Positions 1-8,217 of a stretch of DNA of 64,000 nt are shown piece after piece. Where the stretch lies: positions 124,001-188,000 of the forward strand of contig NC_008391.1 in the NCBI RefSeq assembly GCF_000203915.1, read 5' to 3'. Position numbers and translations under genes: made by a program. This stretch comes from Burkholderia ambifaria AMMD (GTDB lineage Bacteria > Pseudomonadota > Gammaproteobacteria > Burkholderiales > Burkholderiaceae). Every line of letters begins with the position of its first letter. Position 1 is the stretch's first letter. The notes beneath the pieces were generated by a model. It did no database searches, was not told where the DNA came from, and saw nothing but the letters and a program-made list of their open reading frames with translations.

Positions 1-724
1 TAGTGCGTGGCTCGGCGTGCTGTCTGCGGTCATTTTCGGGGTGGTGGTCGGTATCGCGAATGCCGTGTTGCTGCCCTGGCTCGGTGTTTCCTCGTTGGTG
101 ACGACCGTGGGGTCCATGATGTTCCTCACCGGAGTCGGCTTCTGGCTCGCGGGTGGACGCGTGCTGAGTTATGGCAATCTCGATGTCAGCGACTTCCTCG
201 ACCAGAACGTCCTTGGAATCTTTTCGCTGCGTAGCCTCATCACGGTTCTCTGCTTCATCGTGGTAGCGCTCTTCTTGCGCTATACCACCCTTGGGCGGGA
301 TATCTACGCGTCGGGGGGCCATCGGAAGGCGGCGATTCAGAGCGGTGCACGGGTAGGCAAGGCACTGACGGTTGGCTTCATCATCTCCGGGGGGCTTGCG
401 TCACTAGGCGGAAGCATGCTCTCCCTCAGCCTCGCGACAGCGTCGGCAACGATGGGAAGCAATATCCTCTTGCAGGCGGCCTCGGCGGCAATTGTCGGTG
501 GCGTTGCGTTGGGCGGAGGCATTGGTTCGCCGCTTGGCGTTGCGATGGGCGTGCTGATTCTCACCGTGCTGAACAACGGACTCGGATTGCTGAATGCAAC
601 GTCAACGCAGATTCTTCTCGTCAATGGCCTGTTGCTCCTGATCGTCGTTCTGCTCGACGGGCGTCTTGGATCTGTTCTGGCTGCTCCGCTCGGACGACTC
701 GCGCGACGAAAGGCAGCAGCGTAA
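1..724 (+). CDS. Sugar-type ABC transporter permease, C-terminal part (gene starts before window)
   Basis: The reading frame is open from the first base and ends at 724, so the N-terminus is missing. About 240 residues remain and are almost wholly hydrophobic, with around six membrane segments. The stretch FLRYTTLGRDIYASGGHRKAAIQSGARV is too typical to miss: it resembles the RbsC/AraH-type cytoplasmic loop that contacts the ATPase (key residues R-TTLGR and A-G). The C-terminus has the glycine-rich ALGGGIGSPLG signature of this permease family. It would import a sugar or polyol from the periplasm together with an ATPase and a binding protein outside the window. Substrate is not readable, but the neighbours suggest a polyol or a related ring compound. 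Confidence 0.85.
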   Translation, partial: SAWLGVLSAVIFGVVVGIANAVLLPWLGVSSLVTTVGSMMFLTGVGFWLAGGRVLSYGNLDVSDFLDQNVLGIFSLRSLITVLCFIVVALFLRYTTLGRDIYASGGHRKAAIQSGARVGKALTVGFIISGGLASLGGSMLSLSLATASATMGSNILLQAASAAIVGGVALGGGIGSPLGVAMGVLILTVLNNGLGLLNATSTQILLVNGLLLLIVVLLDGRLGSVLAAPLGRLARRKAAA

Positions 725-742
725 CCCTCAGGGTGCTCCATG

Positions 743-780
743 ACGGCCGACGCGCAAAGATCGCGTCGGCCGTTTTCTGT
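743..780 (+). terminator. Rho-independent terminator after the ABC permease gene
   Basis: A perfect 12-bp stem (arms 743-754 and 762-773) with a 7-nt loop is followed by a T-rich tract (TTTTCTGTTTCT). It lies 20 bp after the permease stop and closes the transport operon. Confidence 0.9.
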
Positions 781-975
781 TTCTCTGATCGAAATCAGCT
801 TGCTCGAAAGCAACGGCCGTAGCGGTAACGCCCGGCGCGCCTGGCTGGGTTTGCCGCTTGTGAGAGGGGCGAGAGCCATCGTGGTCGCTCGGCGGTGCGA
901 TGACTCTCGGGAGCATTACCGTCGATTTCAACAGGAGGATATCGATGCACTCAGCGATCTGGAACACTCGGTGCG

Positions 976-1899
976 TCAGGCCGCAAAGGTCATCCAGCGT
1001 TCTTCGAGATTGAGGTTCTTCACGCGCTCGATAAGGAAGTCAGTGAAAACTCGAATTTTCGCCGGCTGGTAACGCCGGCTTTGATACGCCAGGTTAATCG
1101 TCAGACGTGGCAGTTGCCAGTCTTCCAACACAGGAACGAGACGCCCCGACACGATATCGTCGTGGATGATGTAGAGCGGCTGCACGACAATTCCCAGTCC
1201 CGCACGTCCGGCCGCCACGATGACCTGGCCTTCATTCGAGTCCAGAGCACTGGCGATGGCGATATTGCGCTCCTCCTTTCCCCGACGCAGGTGTAGCAGA
1301 TACGGGTCGACGGCAAGGTTGTACACGAGCATGTTGTGCTGCGCCAGGTCCTCTGGCTTCTGAGGCCGGCCATGGGTGGCGAGATAGGCGGGCGATGCGG
1401 CGAGCACGCGTCGCGTCTCGGCAAGCCTGCGGATCGTGATGCACGAATCACCCTCATGCTCCTTCGTGCGAATGGCGATATCTATCCCGGATTCGATGAA
1501 GTTCTGATATTGATTGGTTGCGGTGATCTGAACCGTCAGGTTGGGATAGCGCTTCAGGAATTCGGGAAGTGCTGGTGCGAGGTGCATCATTGCGAAAGAT
1601 ACAGAACTGGTCACCCGAAGTACGCCGCGTGGATTAACGACCTCCTCGGAAGCGATGGCGTCCGCTTCTGCCAGTTCCGCGATCACGGCGGTGCATCGGC
1701 GGTGATATTCGCGTCCTGCGTCTGTCAGCCACATTCGCCGCGTTGTCCGTTCTATCAATCTGGCACCGAGGCGCTCTTCCAACGAACTGAGCGTGCGGCT
1801 AGCTGCTGCATTTGACATATCGAGCTGCTCGGCGGCCTTTGACAAGCTGCCTAGGTCGGCAGTAAGCACAAACAACTGCAGCTGGGTCCAGCGGTCCAT
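976..1899 (-). CDS. LysR-family transcriptional regulator, likely controller of the divergent hydroxyquinol genes
   Basis: The 307-residue protein has an N-terminal winged helix-turn-helix (about residues 1-60; ADLGSLSKAAEQLDMSNAAASRTLSSLEERLG) and a C-terminal effector-binding domain with the usual LysR landmarks (ATHGRPQKPEDLAQHNMLVY and GRAGLGIVVQPLY, shown only as family signatures). Start chosen at MDRWTQLQLF, the normal LysR N-terminus, rather than an upstream start that adds 56 unlikely residues. It is transcribed away from the hydroxyquinol 1,2-dioxygenase gene with a 299-bp gap, the classic layout for a LysR activator of a catabolic operon. The inducer is unknown; a ring-cleavage intermediate is an inference from context. 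Confidence 0.85.
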   Translation of the reverse strand: MDRWTQLQLFVLTADLGSLSKAAEQLDMSNAAASRTLSSLEERLGARLIERTTRRMWLTDAGREYHRRCTAVIAELAEADAIASEEVVNPRGVLRVTSSVSFAMMHLAPALPEFLKRYPNLTVQITATNQYQNFIESGIDIAIRTKEHEGDSCITIRRLAETRRVLAASPAYLATHGRPQKPEDLAQHNMLVYNLAVDPYLLHLRRGKEERNIAIASALDSNEGQVIVAAGRAGLGIVVQPLYIIHDDIVSGRLVPVLEDWQLPRLTINLAYQSRRYQPAKIRVFTDFLIERVKNLNLEERWMTFAA

Positions 1900-2011
1900 C
1901 GTTTTCCACTCCCTTCCTGTCGGAACAATCGAAGGTGATTCTTCCAACCCCTTCGTGGGCAAATATGCCGCAGGAAGTCGGGCAGATAAACCGACTGGAT
2001 TTCGCAGATTC

Positions 2012-2028
2012 GTAGACTCAATTTCTAC
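2012..2028. promoter_or_regulatory. Candidate LysR operator in the divergent intergenic region
   Basis: GTAGA and TCTAC form a palindrome with a 7-nt AT-rich centre, extended imperfectly by ATT/AAT on each side. It sits midway between the LysR gene (start 1899) and the dioxygenase gene (start 2199). Size and position suit a LysR binding site, but no footprint evidence exists. Confidence 0.35.
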
Positions 2029-2198
2029 AATCGGCTGAGGCAGGTGCGTGTTTGCCGAGCCAGGCAACCGTGAACCGGCGAGGCCAATCTATTCTTCCGG
2101 CACGAGGAAATGTCATTTCACATGGAGGCATTTTATTTACCCAGGTGAAGCTTTACCTTTCGGGTTAAGACGCCTTGGCGCGCAAGGAGACATACACG

Positions 2199-3080
2199 AT
2201 GCGCAACATCAACGAAGACACCATCACGCAAGCCGTTATCGCTTCGTTTTCCGACTGCAAGGACGCAAGACTGAGAACGGTGATGACGAGCCTTGTTCAA
2301 CATCTTCATGCTTTTGCTCGCGACGTCCATCTCACCGAGGACGAGTGGTTCAAGGCAATCAGGTTTTTGACGGAGGTCGGCGATATCACCGACGACAAAC
2401 GGCAGGAGTTCATTCTGCTGTCCGACACGCTCGGCCTTTCGATGTTGGTCATGTCGCAGAACAATCGGAAGCCATCCAACTGTACGGAAGCAACCGTGTT
2501 CGGGCCGTTCTATGTTGAGGGGGCGCCCTTTTACAACAATGGCGATGACATCTCCAACGGTGCAAAGGGGGCGCCCTGCTATGTGAGCGGGCAGGTGCGC
2601 GGCGCGGGCGGAGAAGTCATTCCCGACGCGCAAATCGACGTATGGCAATCGGACGAAGACGGCTTCTACGACGTCCAGAACCTGGACGAGGCGGGCAACG
2701 CTATCCATCGCGCTCGAGGTCGGCTGAAGGGCGATGCAGAAGGTTTCTTCAACTTTCGCTCGATTCTCGCCGAGGCGTACCCGATCCCGCACGATGGTCC
2801 CGTTGGTCGCATGTTGGCGGCCGTCGGCCGGCACCCGTGGCGGCCCGCACATCTGCATTTCATGATTGAAGCGCCGGGATACGAGACGCTCATCACTCAT
2901 GTCTTCCGTGATGGCGACAAGTACCTCGATTCGGACGTGGTGTTCGGTGTGCGCTCGACGTTGATTGCCGAGTGGAAGCGTCACGAGCCGGGAGTGGCGC
3001 CGGACGGCCGGGAAATCGACGTTCCGTGGTACTCGCTCGAGTACGACTTCGTGCTTAACCCTTCGGAGGCGCACGCATGA
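2199..3080 (+). CDS. Hydroxyquinol 1,2-dioxygenase (intradiol ring cleavage)
   Basis: A 293-residue intradiol dioxygenase that splits hydroxyquinol (1,2,4-trihydroxybenzene) to maleylacetate. The N-terminal helical dimerisation domain (about 1-100) is followed by the catalytic beta-sandwich. The four Fe(III) ligands of the family are visible: Tyr157 (GFYD), Tyr194 (EAYPIP), His218 and His220 (HLH). VFGPFYVEGAP near 100-110 resembles the hydroxyquinol subgroup more than catechol 1,2-dioxygenases, though substrate assignment also leans on the adjacent maleylacetate reductase. Start chosen at 2199, 8 nt after an AAGGAGA ribosome site; an in-frame TTG at 2175 lies upstream of that site. The stop overlaps the next gene by 4 nt. 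Confidence 0.88.
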   Translation: MRNINEDTITQAVIASFSDCKDARLRTVMTSLVQHLHAFARDVHLTEDEWFKAIRFLTEVGDITDDKRQEFILLSDTLGLSMLVMSQNNRKPSNCTEATVFGPFYVEGAPFYNNGDDISNGAKGAPCYVSGQVRGAGGEVIPDAQIDVWQSDEDGFYDVQNLDEAGNAIHRARGRLKGDAEGFFNFRSILAEAYPIPHDGPVGRMLAAVGRHPWRPAHLHFMIEAPGYETLITHVFRDGDKYLDSDVVFGVRSTLIAEWKRHEPGVAPDGREIDVPWYSLEYDFVLNPSEAHA

Positions 3081-3427
3081 TTCGGCATATCGTGATGTGG
3101 CGAGTACGTGGAGATACGCCTGCGGAGCGCGAAACCGCGTCGAACCTTGTCAAGACGAAATTCGAGGCATTGCGTGGCCGCATTCCCGGAATGTTGCACC
3201 TGGAAGTCGGGCTTGATTACAGCCGGGTCGATTACGCGTGCGATGTGGTTCTCGTGACTGAGTTCGATTCTCGGGGAGCACTGGAAGCCTATGCGTGTCA
3301 TCCCGAGCATCTGCGAGTGCGAAATGAACCTGGTGACCTGCGGATAGCAAGATTTCAGGTCGACTATCAGGCGGGTGCAGACTTGGGTTCAGACCATACA
3401 GCGGAGCCTCTTGATGCAAAAGCGTGA
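3077..3427 (+). CDS. Dabb-family (stress-responsive A/B barrel) small protein
   Basis: A 116-residue protein beginning with the Dabb hallmark IRHIVMWRV and containing LEVGLDYSR and a late YACHPEHLRV helix, all typical of this dimeric ferredoxin-like barrel. It overlaps the dioxygenase stop (ATGA) and the start of the maleylacetate reductase, so it is translated as part of that operon. Some Dabb proteins bind or cyclise polyketide-like acids; here the role is unknown. Handling of an unstable ring or ring-cleavage intermediate is a guess from its position between two hydroxyquinol-pathway enzymes. Confidence 0.8.
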   Translation: MIRHIVMWRVRGDTPAERETASNLVKTKFEALRGRIPGMLHLEVGLDYSRVDYACDVVLVTEFDSRGALEAYACHPEHLRVRNEPGDLRIARFQVDYQAGADLGSDHTAEPLDAKA

Positions 3428-4490
3428 ATTCGTTTACCAGGCACGGGCGGGTAGGGTCGTGTTCGGGCCGGGCAGTTTGCAGCACCTCGAGCGCGAAGTG
3501 CTTCAGTTGAACTCGGAGCGGGCACTCATTCTGTGCAGCCCGGAGCAGAAGGAAACTGGTGAAGCCGTTGCCGCGCGCCTCGGCAAGCGCGCCGCTGGGG
3601 TGTTCGACCGCGCAGTCATGCATGTGCCACTCGAGCTGGCCAAGGAAGCGCGCGCGCTGGCGCGGGAACTGCACGCTGATTGTGCCATTGCCGTGGGAGG
3701 TGGCTCGACTATCGGGCTCGGCAAGGCTATTGCGCTCGAATCGGACCTCCCGATTCTCGCTGTGCCGACGACATATGCCGGCAGCGAGATGACACCGATC
3801 TACGGCATCACCGATGCCGGTCTGAAAAAGACCGGTACCGACCTACGGGTATTGCCGAAGACCGTGATTTACGATGCCGACCTGACGATGTCCCTTCCGG
3901 TCGCGCTATCGGTTACGAGCGGCATCAACGCGATTGCGCACGCTGCGGAAGCCCTCTATTCGCGTGATGCGAACCCGGTCACCAGCCTGATGGCTGAAGA
4001 AGGAATTGCTGCGCTCGCGCGTGCACTGCCCGAAATCGTCGAGGATTCGCAAAACGTCGACGCCCGCTCTGATGCACTGTATGGCGCTTGGCTGTGCGGG
4101 ACCGTCCTGGGCAGCGTTGGCATGGCGCTTCACCATAAGCTGTGTCATACGCTGGGCGGGAGCTTCAACCTCCCGCACGCGCAGACGCACACCGTCGTCT
4201 TGCCGCATGCGCTCGCCTATAACCGGGAGGCTGCGCCGGAGGCGATGCGGTGCATTGCACGCGCACTTGGCTCGGACGATGCTGCGTTGGGTGTCTTCCA
4301 ACTCGCCAAGCGCTGCGGCGCACCACTTGCGCTCAAAGACATTGGCATGTCCGCCGGAGATGTGTCGAAGGCCGCCGATATCGCCAGTGCCAATCCTTAC
4401 TGGAATCCGCGGCCAATTGAACGTGAAGCGCTCCTGGCGCTTTTGCAGGATGCTTTTGACGGTGTCGCGCCGCGCGCGGCGACGGCCTGA
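3414..4490 (+). CDS. Maleylacetate reductase
   Basis: A 358-residue iron-type alcohol dehydrogenase-family enzyme that reduces maleylacetate to 3-oxoadipate with NAD(P)H. Residues near 93-103 give the nucleotide-binding GGGSTIGLGKA, followed by PTTYAGSEMT, and the histidine-rich HKLCHTLGGSFNLPHAQTH that is characteristic of maleylacetate reductases. Start placed at MQKREF (3414), preceded by a GGAG-like site; it overlaps the previous gene by 14 nt. With the dioxygenase it makes the complete lower hydroxyquinol route into the beta-ketoadipate pathway. Confidence 0.9.
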   Translation: MQKREFVYQARAGRVVFGPGSLQHLEREVLQLNSERALILCSPEQKETGEAVAARLGKRAAGVFDRAVMHVPLELAKEARALARELHADCAIAVGGGSTIGLGKAIALESDLPILAVPTTYAGSEMTPIYGITDAGLKKTGTDLRVLPKTVIYDADLTMSLPVALSVTSGINAIAHAAEALYSRDANPVTSLMAEEGIAALARALPEIVEDSQNVDARSDALYGAWLCGTVLGSVGMALHHKLCHTLGGSFNLPHAQTHTVVLPHALAYNREAAPEAMRCIARALGSDDAALGVFQLAKRCGAPLALKDIGMSAGDVSKAADIASANPYWNPRPIEREALLALLQDAFDGVAPRAATA

Positions 4491-4534
4491 CACCCGACGA
4501 TTCGAATGCATCGAACCGATGCGCGGAGACAACC

Positions 4535-4819
4535 ATGCACTTCACTGTCTACTGCCTTGACCACCCCGACATGGTCGAGCGTCGCCTTGAAAACTACGAT
4601 GCTCACAAGGCTTATCTGCAGACTGCGCCTGTGAATACGCTCATTTCTGGTCCGCTGGCAAAGCCGGATGGCCAGACGATGATTGGCAGCTTCTTTCTCT
4701 ACGAAGCTGATGACATCGGGGAAATAAAAGCATTCATCGAGGCCGACCCGTTCAACAAGGCGGGCATCTGGGCCACGGTCGATATCAGACCGTTCATCAA
4801 GCGGGTCGATAACCGCTAA
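4535..4819 (+). CDS. YCII-domain protein
   Basis: A 94-residue protein with the YCII fold signature: an N-terminal beta strand (MHFTVYCLDHPD), a helix carrying RLENYDAHKAYL, then SGPL and the acidic FIEADPFNKAGIW segment. The conserved His (DAHKAYL) and Asp (DPF) of the family are present. YCII proteins resemble muconolactone isomerase and are often found in aromatic catabolic operons, which fits here, but the reaction is unproven. Confidence 0.78.
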   Translation: MHFTVYCLDHPDMVERRLENYDAHKAYLQTAPVNTLISGPLAKPDGQTMIGSFFLYEADDIGEIKAFIEADPFNKAGIWATVDIRPFIKRVDNR

Positions 4820-4848
4820 ATCCGTCGCCGCGCTGCGGTTTTGAATTT

Positions 4849-4870
4849 GCTGCTCGCCATGGCGAGCAGC
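4849..4870. repeat. Perfect 22-bp palindrome between the YCII and SDR genes
   Basis: GCTGCTCGCCATGGCGAGCAGC is identical to its reverse complement. It sits 30 bp after the YCII stop and 102 bp before the next start. There is no T-run, so it is not a standard terminator; an operator or mRNA-processing hairpin is possible. Confidence 0.6.
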
Positions 4871-4972
4871 GGGTCGCGCTCGTCCTCGAAAAACAGAGGG
4901 CTTCGGTGAAGGGAAGGACCCTTGGATTCCCCGGGCGCTTGCATCAGCACACAACACAAGATCGGAGACGTC

Positions 4973-5776
4973 ATGGAAACAGGCCTTGAAGGGAGGATTG
5001 TGCTCATTACGGGCGCTGCGCAAGGCATCGGCCGCGCGACCGCGCTGGGATTTGCGCGGGAAGGCGCGCGTCTTTGTCTTGTCGACATCGACGCTGACGC
5101 CCTGGAAGAAGCACAGTCAGAGCTGCGCTCGCTTGGAACGAGCGTCACGATTGCGAAAGCGGACCTGTCCACGATCGGCGGAGTGAAGGGCGGCATTGAC
5201 ACGGTACTGAAGTCGTATAACGGCGAGGTGGACATTCTGGTCAACAACGTTGGTGCCGGGAAGGTCCGCGCGTTCGAAGAACTCTCGGACGAAGAGTGGG
5301 ACTTCACGCTGAGTCTCAATTTCATGAGCTACGTCCGGACGTGTCGGTATCTGCTGCCGGTGCTGCGTACTCGTGAAAAGCCGGTGATCATCAACAACGC
5401 GTCGGACCTGGCGCGCCAGCCCGAACCTGTACCCATCGACTACTCCGCATCCAAGGCAGCAGTCCTCGCGCTCACGAAAGGCCTCGCGCGCGCCGAAGCG
5501 CCAAAGATTCGTGTGAACGCAGTGGCGCCTGGCCCGGTCTGGACGCCGTTCTGGACGAAGCAGGGTGGATTTGCAGACACGATGGGCAGGTTTCATGGAA
5601 TGGCGCCAAAGGAAGCCGTCGAGCACGAACTGTCTCTGCGGCAGTTGCCGCTGAACCGATTGGGGCAGCCAGACGAGGTGGCAAATGTGATTGTCTTCCT
5701 CGCCTCCAACCTGGCGTCGTTCGTTACGTCGTCAGTGTGGGGCGTGGACGGAGGCAGCATTCGGAGTCTCATCTGA
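4973..5776 (+). CDS. Short-chain dehydrogenase/reductase
   Basis: A 267-residue classical SDR. The nucleotide-binding TGAAQGIGRA lies near residues 12-21, NNVGAG near 90, and the catalytic Tyr-Lys pair in DYSASKAAVLALTKGLA; the usual catalytic Ser is represented by N-N-A-S. The C-terminus VWGVDGGSI is standard. Asp after the second strand (LVDID) favours NAD over NADP. Start at METGLEGR, behind a GGAGACG ribosome site; the upstream in-frame start at 4922 lacks one. It probably oxidises a hydroxyl on the substrate ring or chain feeding the hydroxyquinol route; the substrate cannot be read from sequence. Confidence 0.85.
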   Translation: METGLEGRIVLITGAAQGIGRATALGFAREGARLCLVDIDADALEEAQSELRSLGTSVTIAKADLSTIGGVKGGIDTVLKSYNGEVDILVNNVGAGKVRAFEELSDEEWDFTLSLNFMSYVRTCRYLLPVLRTREKPVIINNASDLARQPEPVPIDYSASKAAVLALTKGLARAEAPKIRVNAVAPGPVWTPFWTKQGGFADTMGRFHGMAPKEAVEHELSLRQLPLNRLGQPDEVANVIVFLASNLASFVTSSVWGVDGGSIRSLI

Positions 5777-5844
5777 AGGTGGGCGAAAGCCGGGGCTGGG
5801 AGAAACCCGCATCGTTCACGGCCCATCGTTCCGAGGACCAGGAT

Positions 5845-6162
5845 ATGTCTGTCTCCGACCAGGTGATTCGCGCGAATGCGACGCAAAGAGAGCGCGCCTT
5901 GCTCGTTGAAGCGCTCGAGCTACTGATGCGTGAGCGCTCGAACGCACTTCGCATCGCAACTGCTGTCGCCAAGGCACGGGGAGAGCGAGTCCCTGAGGTG
6001 CATGACTTTGGTCTTGACGACATTCTGCGGCTCAGCCGCCGAATAGCTGAGGCTCCTTCTGCTGAAGCAACCGAAGGGCAGCCGAAGGTGATACGGCAGG
6101 ACTCGAAAAGAACCGGGATGGGCAGACGAACTCTTTCCTGCCAAGTATCAAACCAAGAGTGA
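5845..6162 (+). CDS. Small hypothetical protein
   Basis: A 105-residue soluble, charged protein that I do not recognise. The first 80 residues look helical (ERALLVEALELLMRERSNAL, then a central Arg/Glu-rich helix), and the C-terminal 30 residues are basic and probably disordered. Start chosen at MSVSDQ with CCAGGA before it. It lies in line between the SDR and the Gfo/Idh gene with short gaps, so it is likely co-transcribed. Confidence 0.55.
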   Translation: MSVSDQVIRANATQRERALLVEALELLMRERSNALRIATAVAKARGERVPEVHDFGLDDILRLSRRIAEAPSAEATEGQPKVIRQDSKRTGMGRRTLSCQVSNQE

Positions 6163-6207
6163 ATAGCCGGCGCCGACTGATGTGCCGGCGGAATACAGGA
6201 GACTTAC

Positions 6208-7200
6208 ATGTTGCGTATTGCTGTGCTCGGTGCTGGGCGCATCGGAAGAATTCATGCGTCTAATGTCGCCTCTGACCGTCGAGTGAAACTTGTCGTCGTA
6301 GCCGACCCCAACAAGGAAGCGGCTCAGGCGCTTGCAACGGACCTTGAATGCGATGTATCCGTCGACTGCAAGGCGGTCGTCGATCGCGAAGACGTTGATG
6401 CCGTCGTCGTAGGCACGCCGACTGACACGCATATCGACCTGACGCTGCAGGCCGTTCGGCTGGGCAAGCCGGTTCTTTGCGAGAAGCCCATCGACCTCGA
6501 TATCGACCGTGCACTTGCTGCGGTCGAGGAAATCGAGCGTCTGCAGGGGCGAGTGATGCTCGCTTTCAATCGGCGGTTCGACCCGGACGCGATGCGGCTC
6601 AAACAGGCCATCGAAGACGGCGAGGTCGGTGATGTTCGACAGGTCATTATCACGAGCCGTGACCCCGGGTTGGCGCCGCGCGAGTATCTTTGGCATTCGG
6701 GCGGAATCTTCCGCGACATGACCATTCACGATTTCGACACCGCTCGCTGGCTGCTTGGCGAGGATCCTGTTGAAGTGATGGCGATAGGCAACCGCCTGGT
6801 AGATCCGACGCTTGATGAGCTTCCGGACTACGACAGCGTGATGGTGTTGCTGCGTACGGCGTCCGGCAAGCAATGCCATATCAACGGTTCGCGCCAGGCG
6901 GTATATGGCTTCGATCAGCGTGTCGAAGTGTTCGGTTCGAAAGGCATGGTGCTCAACGAGAATCATCGCCCGTCGACTCTTCGCCGCTGGACCCGCGATA
7001 GCACCGAGGCGCGTGAGCCGCTTCTCAATTTTTTCCTCGAGCGACATGCGGACTCGTACAAGGTCGAGCTGGACCGCTTTCTGACGGCGCTTGAGACCGG
7101 CGCGCCCATGCCCGCGACGCCCCGCGACGGCATTCGCGCGCTGCGAATCGCGAACTGCGCCCTTGAAGCGGCTTACACGGGTTGCGCCGTCAAGATTTAA
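6208..7200 (+). CDS. Gfo/Idh/MocA oxidoreductase, inositol 2-dehydrogenase-like
   Basis: A 330-residue NAD-dependent oxidoreductase. The Rossmann motif GAGRIGRIHASNV opens the protein, and the family EKP motif (VLCEKPIDLD, about 89-98) carries the catalytic Lys. GGIFRDMTIHDFDTARWLLGE contains the Asp and His pair that closes the active site in myo-inositol dehydrogenase (D-x3-H type). Length is typical for IolG. A clear AGGAGA site precedes the ATG. The likely reaction is oxidation of a ring hydroxyl of an inositol-like cyclitol or a sugar. No other iol genes are visible, so the substrate may differ from myo-inositol. Confidence 0.8.
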   Translation: MLRIAVLGAGRIGRIHASNVASDRRVKLVVVADPNKEAAQALATDLECDVSVDCKAVVDREDVDAVVVGTPTDTHIDLTLQAVRLGKPVLCEKPIDLDIDRALAAVEEIERLQGRVMLAFNRRFDPDAMRLKQAIEDGEVGDVRQVIITSRDPGLAPREYLWHSGGIFRDMTIHDFDTARWLLGEDPVEVMAIGNRLVDPTLDELPDYDSVMVLLRTASGKQCHINGSRQAVYGFDQRVEVFGSKGMVLNENHRPSTLRRWTRDSTEAREPLLNFFLERHADSYKVELDRFLTALETGAPMPATPRDGIRALRIANCALEAAYTGCAVKI

Positions 7201-7245
7201 GCGCTGACGGTTGCGGCGGTCGAACCACTTCCGGCCCTTGGCTGG

Positions 7246-7301
7246 TTGACAATCCCTGATTTTCCGCCCTATATGGAGAATAAAATTCTTCAATAGGGCG
7301 G
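7246..7301 (+). promoter_or_regulatory. Promoter plus 9-bp inverted repeat before the second LysR gene
   Basis: A consensus -35 TTGACA (7246-7251) is followed 18 bp later by a TATATG -10 (7270-7275). The perfect arms CCGCCCTAT (7264-7272) and ATAGGGCGG (7293-7301) flank the likely transcription start, with an AT-rich imperfect inner repeat. A regulator bound here would block transcription, so autoregulation by the adjacent LysR protein is plausible. The right arm also includes part of the ribosome site. Confidence 0.65.
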
Positions 7302-7308
7302 AGGCGAC

Positions 7309-8217
7309 ATGGCCCAAGTCGACACATTCAGCGGCGTCGTGATTTTCGTCACCGCCGCAAAATCGCGCAGCTTCACCGATGCCGCGGAGCAACTTGGATT
7401 GACCAAATCCGCAGTCGGGAAGGCCATCGCAAAGCTGGAAGACCGCCTCGGCGCGCAACTGTTTCACCGCACGACCCGCAGCATTTCACTCACGGCGGAC
7501 GGGGAAGCGTATTTTGCCGCCTGCACGTCGGCACTCGACGAAATCGCCACGGCTGAAACTGCAATCGGCCCGGGCAACCAGCGGCCAGTAGGTCGATTGC
7601 GTATCGATATGCCAGCTGCGTTCGGGCGACGGATTCTTGTACCCATTTTGCTGGACATTGGTCGCAAGCATCCGGACCTGCAATTCACGATGACTTTCTC
7701 GGACCATCTGATTGACCCGATAGAAGAGGGTGTGGACCTTGTCATCCGCTTCGGCGAGCTTCAAAGTTCGGCTGGCCTGATAGCGCGTCGCCTGACCCGC
7801 CAGCGCATGTTGATCGCCGCCTCACCTGACTATCTGTCGCGGCGTGGAACGCCAGGTAACCTTGAAGCGCTGGAGCATCACTCGTGCGTCGTCGGCTATC
7901 GGCGCGGGCTTCCACTTTCATGGCGCGTGAAGATTAACGGGCAGGCCCAACGCATTTCGCCGCCTGGCACGCATCAAATCAGCGACGGCGACTCGATCGT
8001 GCAGGCAGCACTTGCCGGGATGGGGCTATGCCAGATGCCGATGTCGCTGTTGCGACCATACCTGGACTCCGGAGCATTGCTCCCAGTGCTTGAGGACGTT
8101 TCGAGCGAGCTGATTGATGTACACGCCGTCTGGCCGAAGGTGGCTCACTTACGACCGAAGGTGCGCCATGTGGTCGACACCTTGGTCGAAATTGCTGAGC
8201 AGGGGGGATTGGACTGA
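7309..8217 (+). CDS. LysR-family transcriptional regulator
   Basis: A 302-residue LysR protein: N-terminal helix-turn-helix (residues 10-65, AAKSRSFTDAAEQLGLTKSAVGKAIAKLEDRLG) and an effector domain of the DsdC/PecT-like subgroup (DLVIRFGEL and GDSIVQAALAGMGLCQMP). GGAGG lies 6 nt before the ATG. It is the last gene of the lower-GC catabolic block, in the same direction as the Gfo/Idh gene but with its own promoter. It may regulate the upstream genes or itself; the target is not determined. Confidence 0.85.
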   Translation: MAQVDTFSGVVIFVTAAKSRSFTDAAEQLGLTKSAVGKAIAKLEDRLGAQLFHRTTRSISLTADGEAYFAACTSALDEIATAETAIGPGNQRPVGRLRIDMPAAFGRRILVPILLDIGRKHPDLQFTMTFSDHLIDPIEEGVDLVIRFGELQSSAGLIARRLTRQRMLIAASPDYLSRRGTPGNLEALEHHSCVVGYRRGLPLSWRVKINGQAQRISPPGTHQISDGDSIVQAALAGMGLCQMPMSLLRPYLDSGALLPVLEDVSSELIDVHAVWPKVAHLRPKVRHVVDTLVEIAEQGGLD

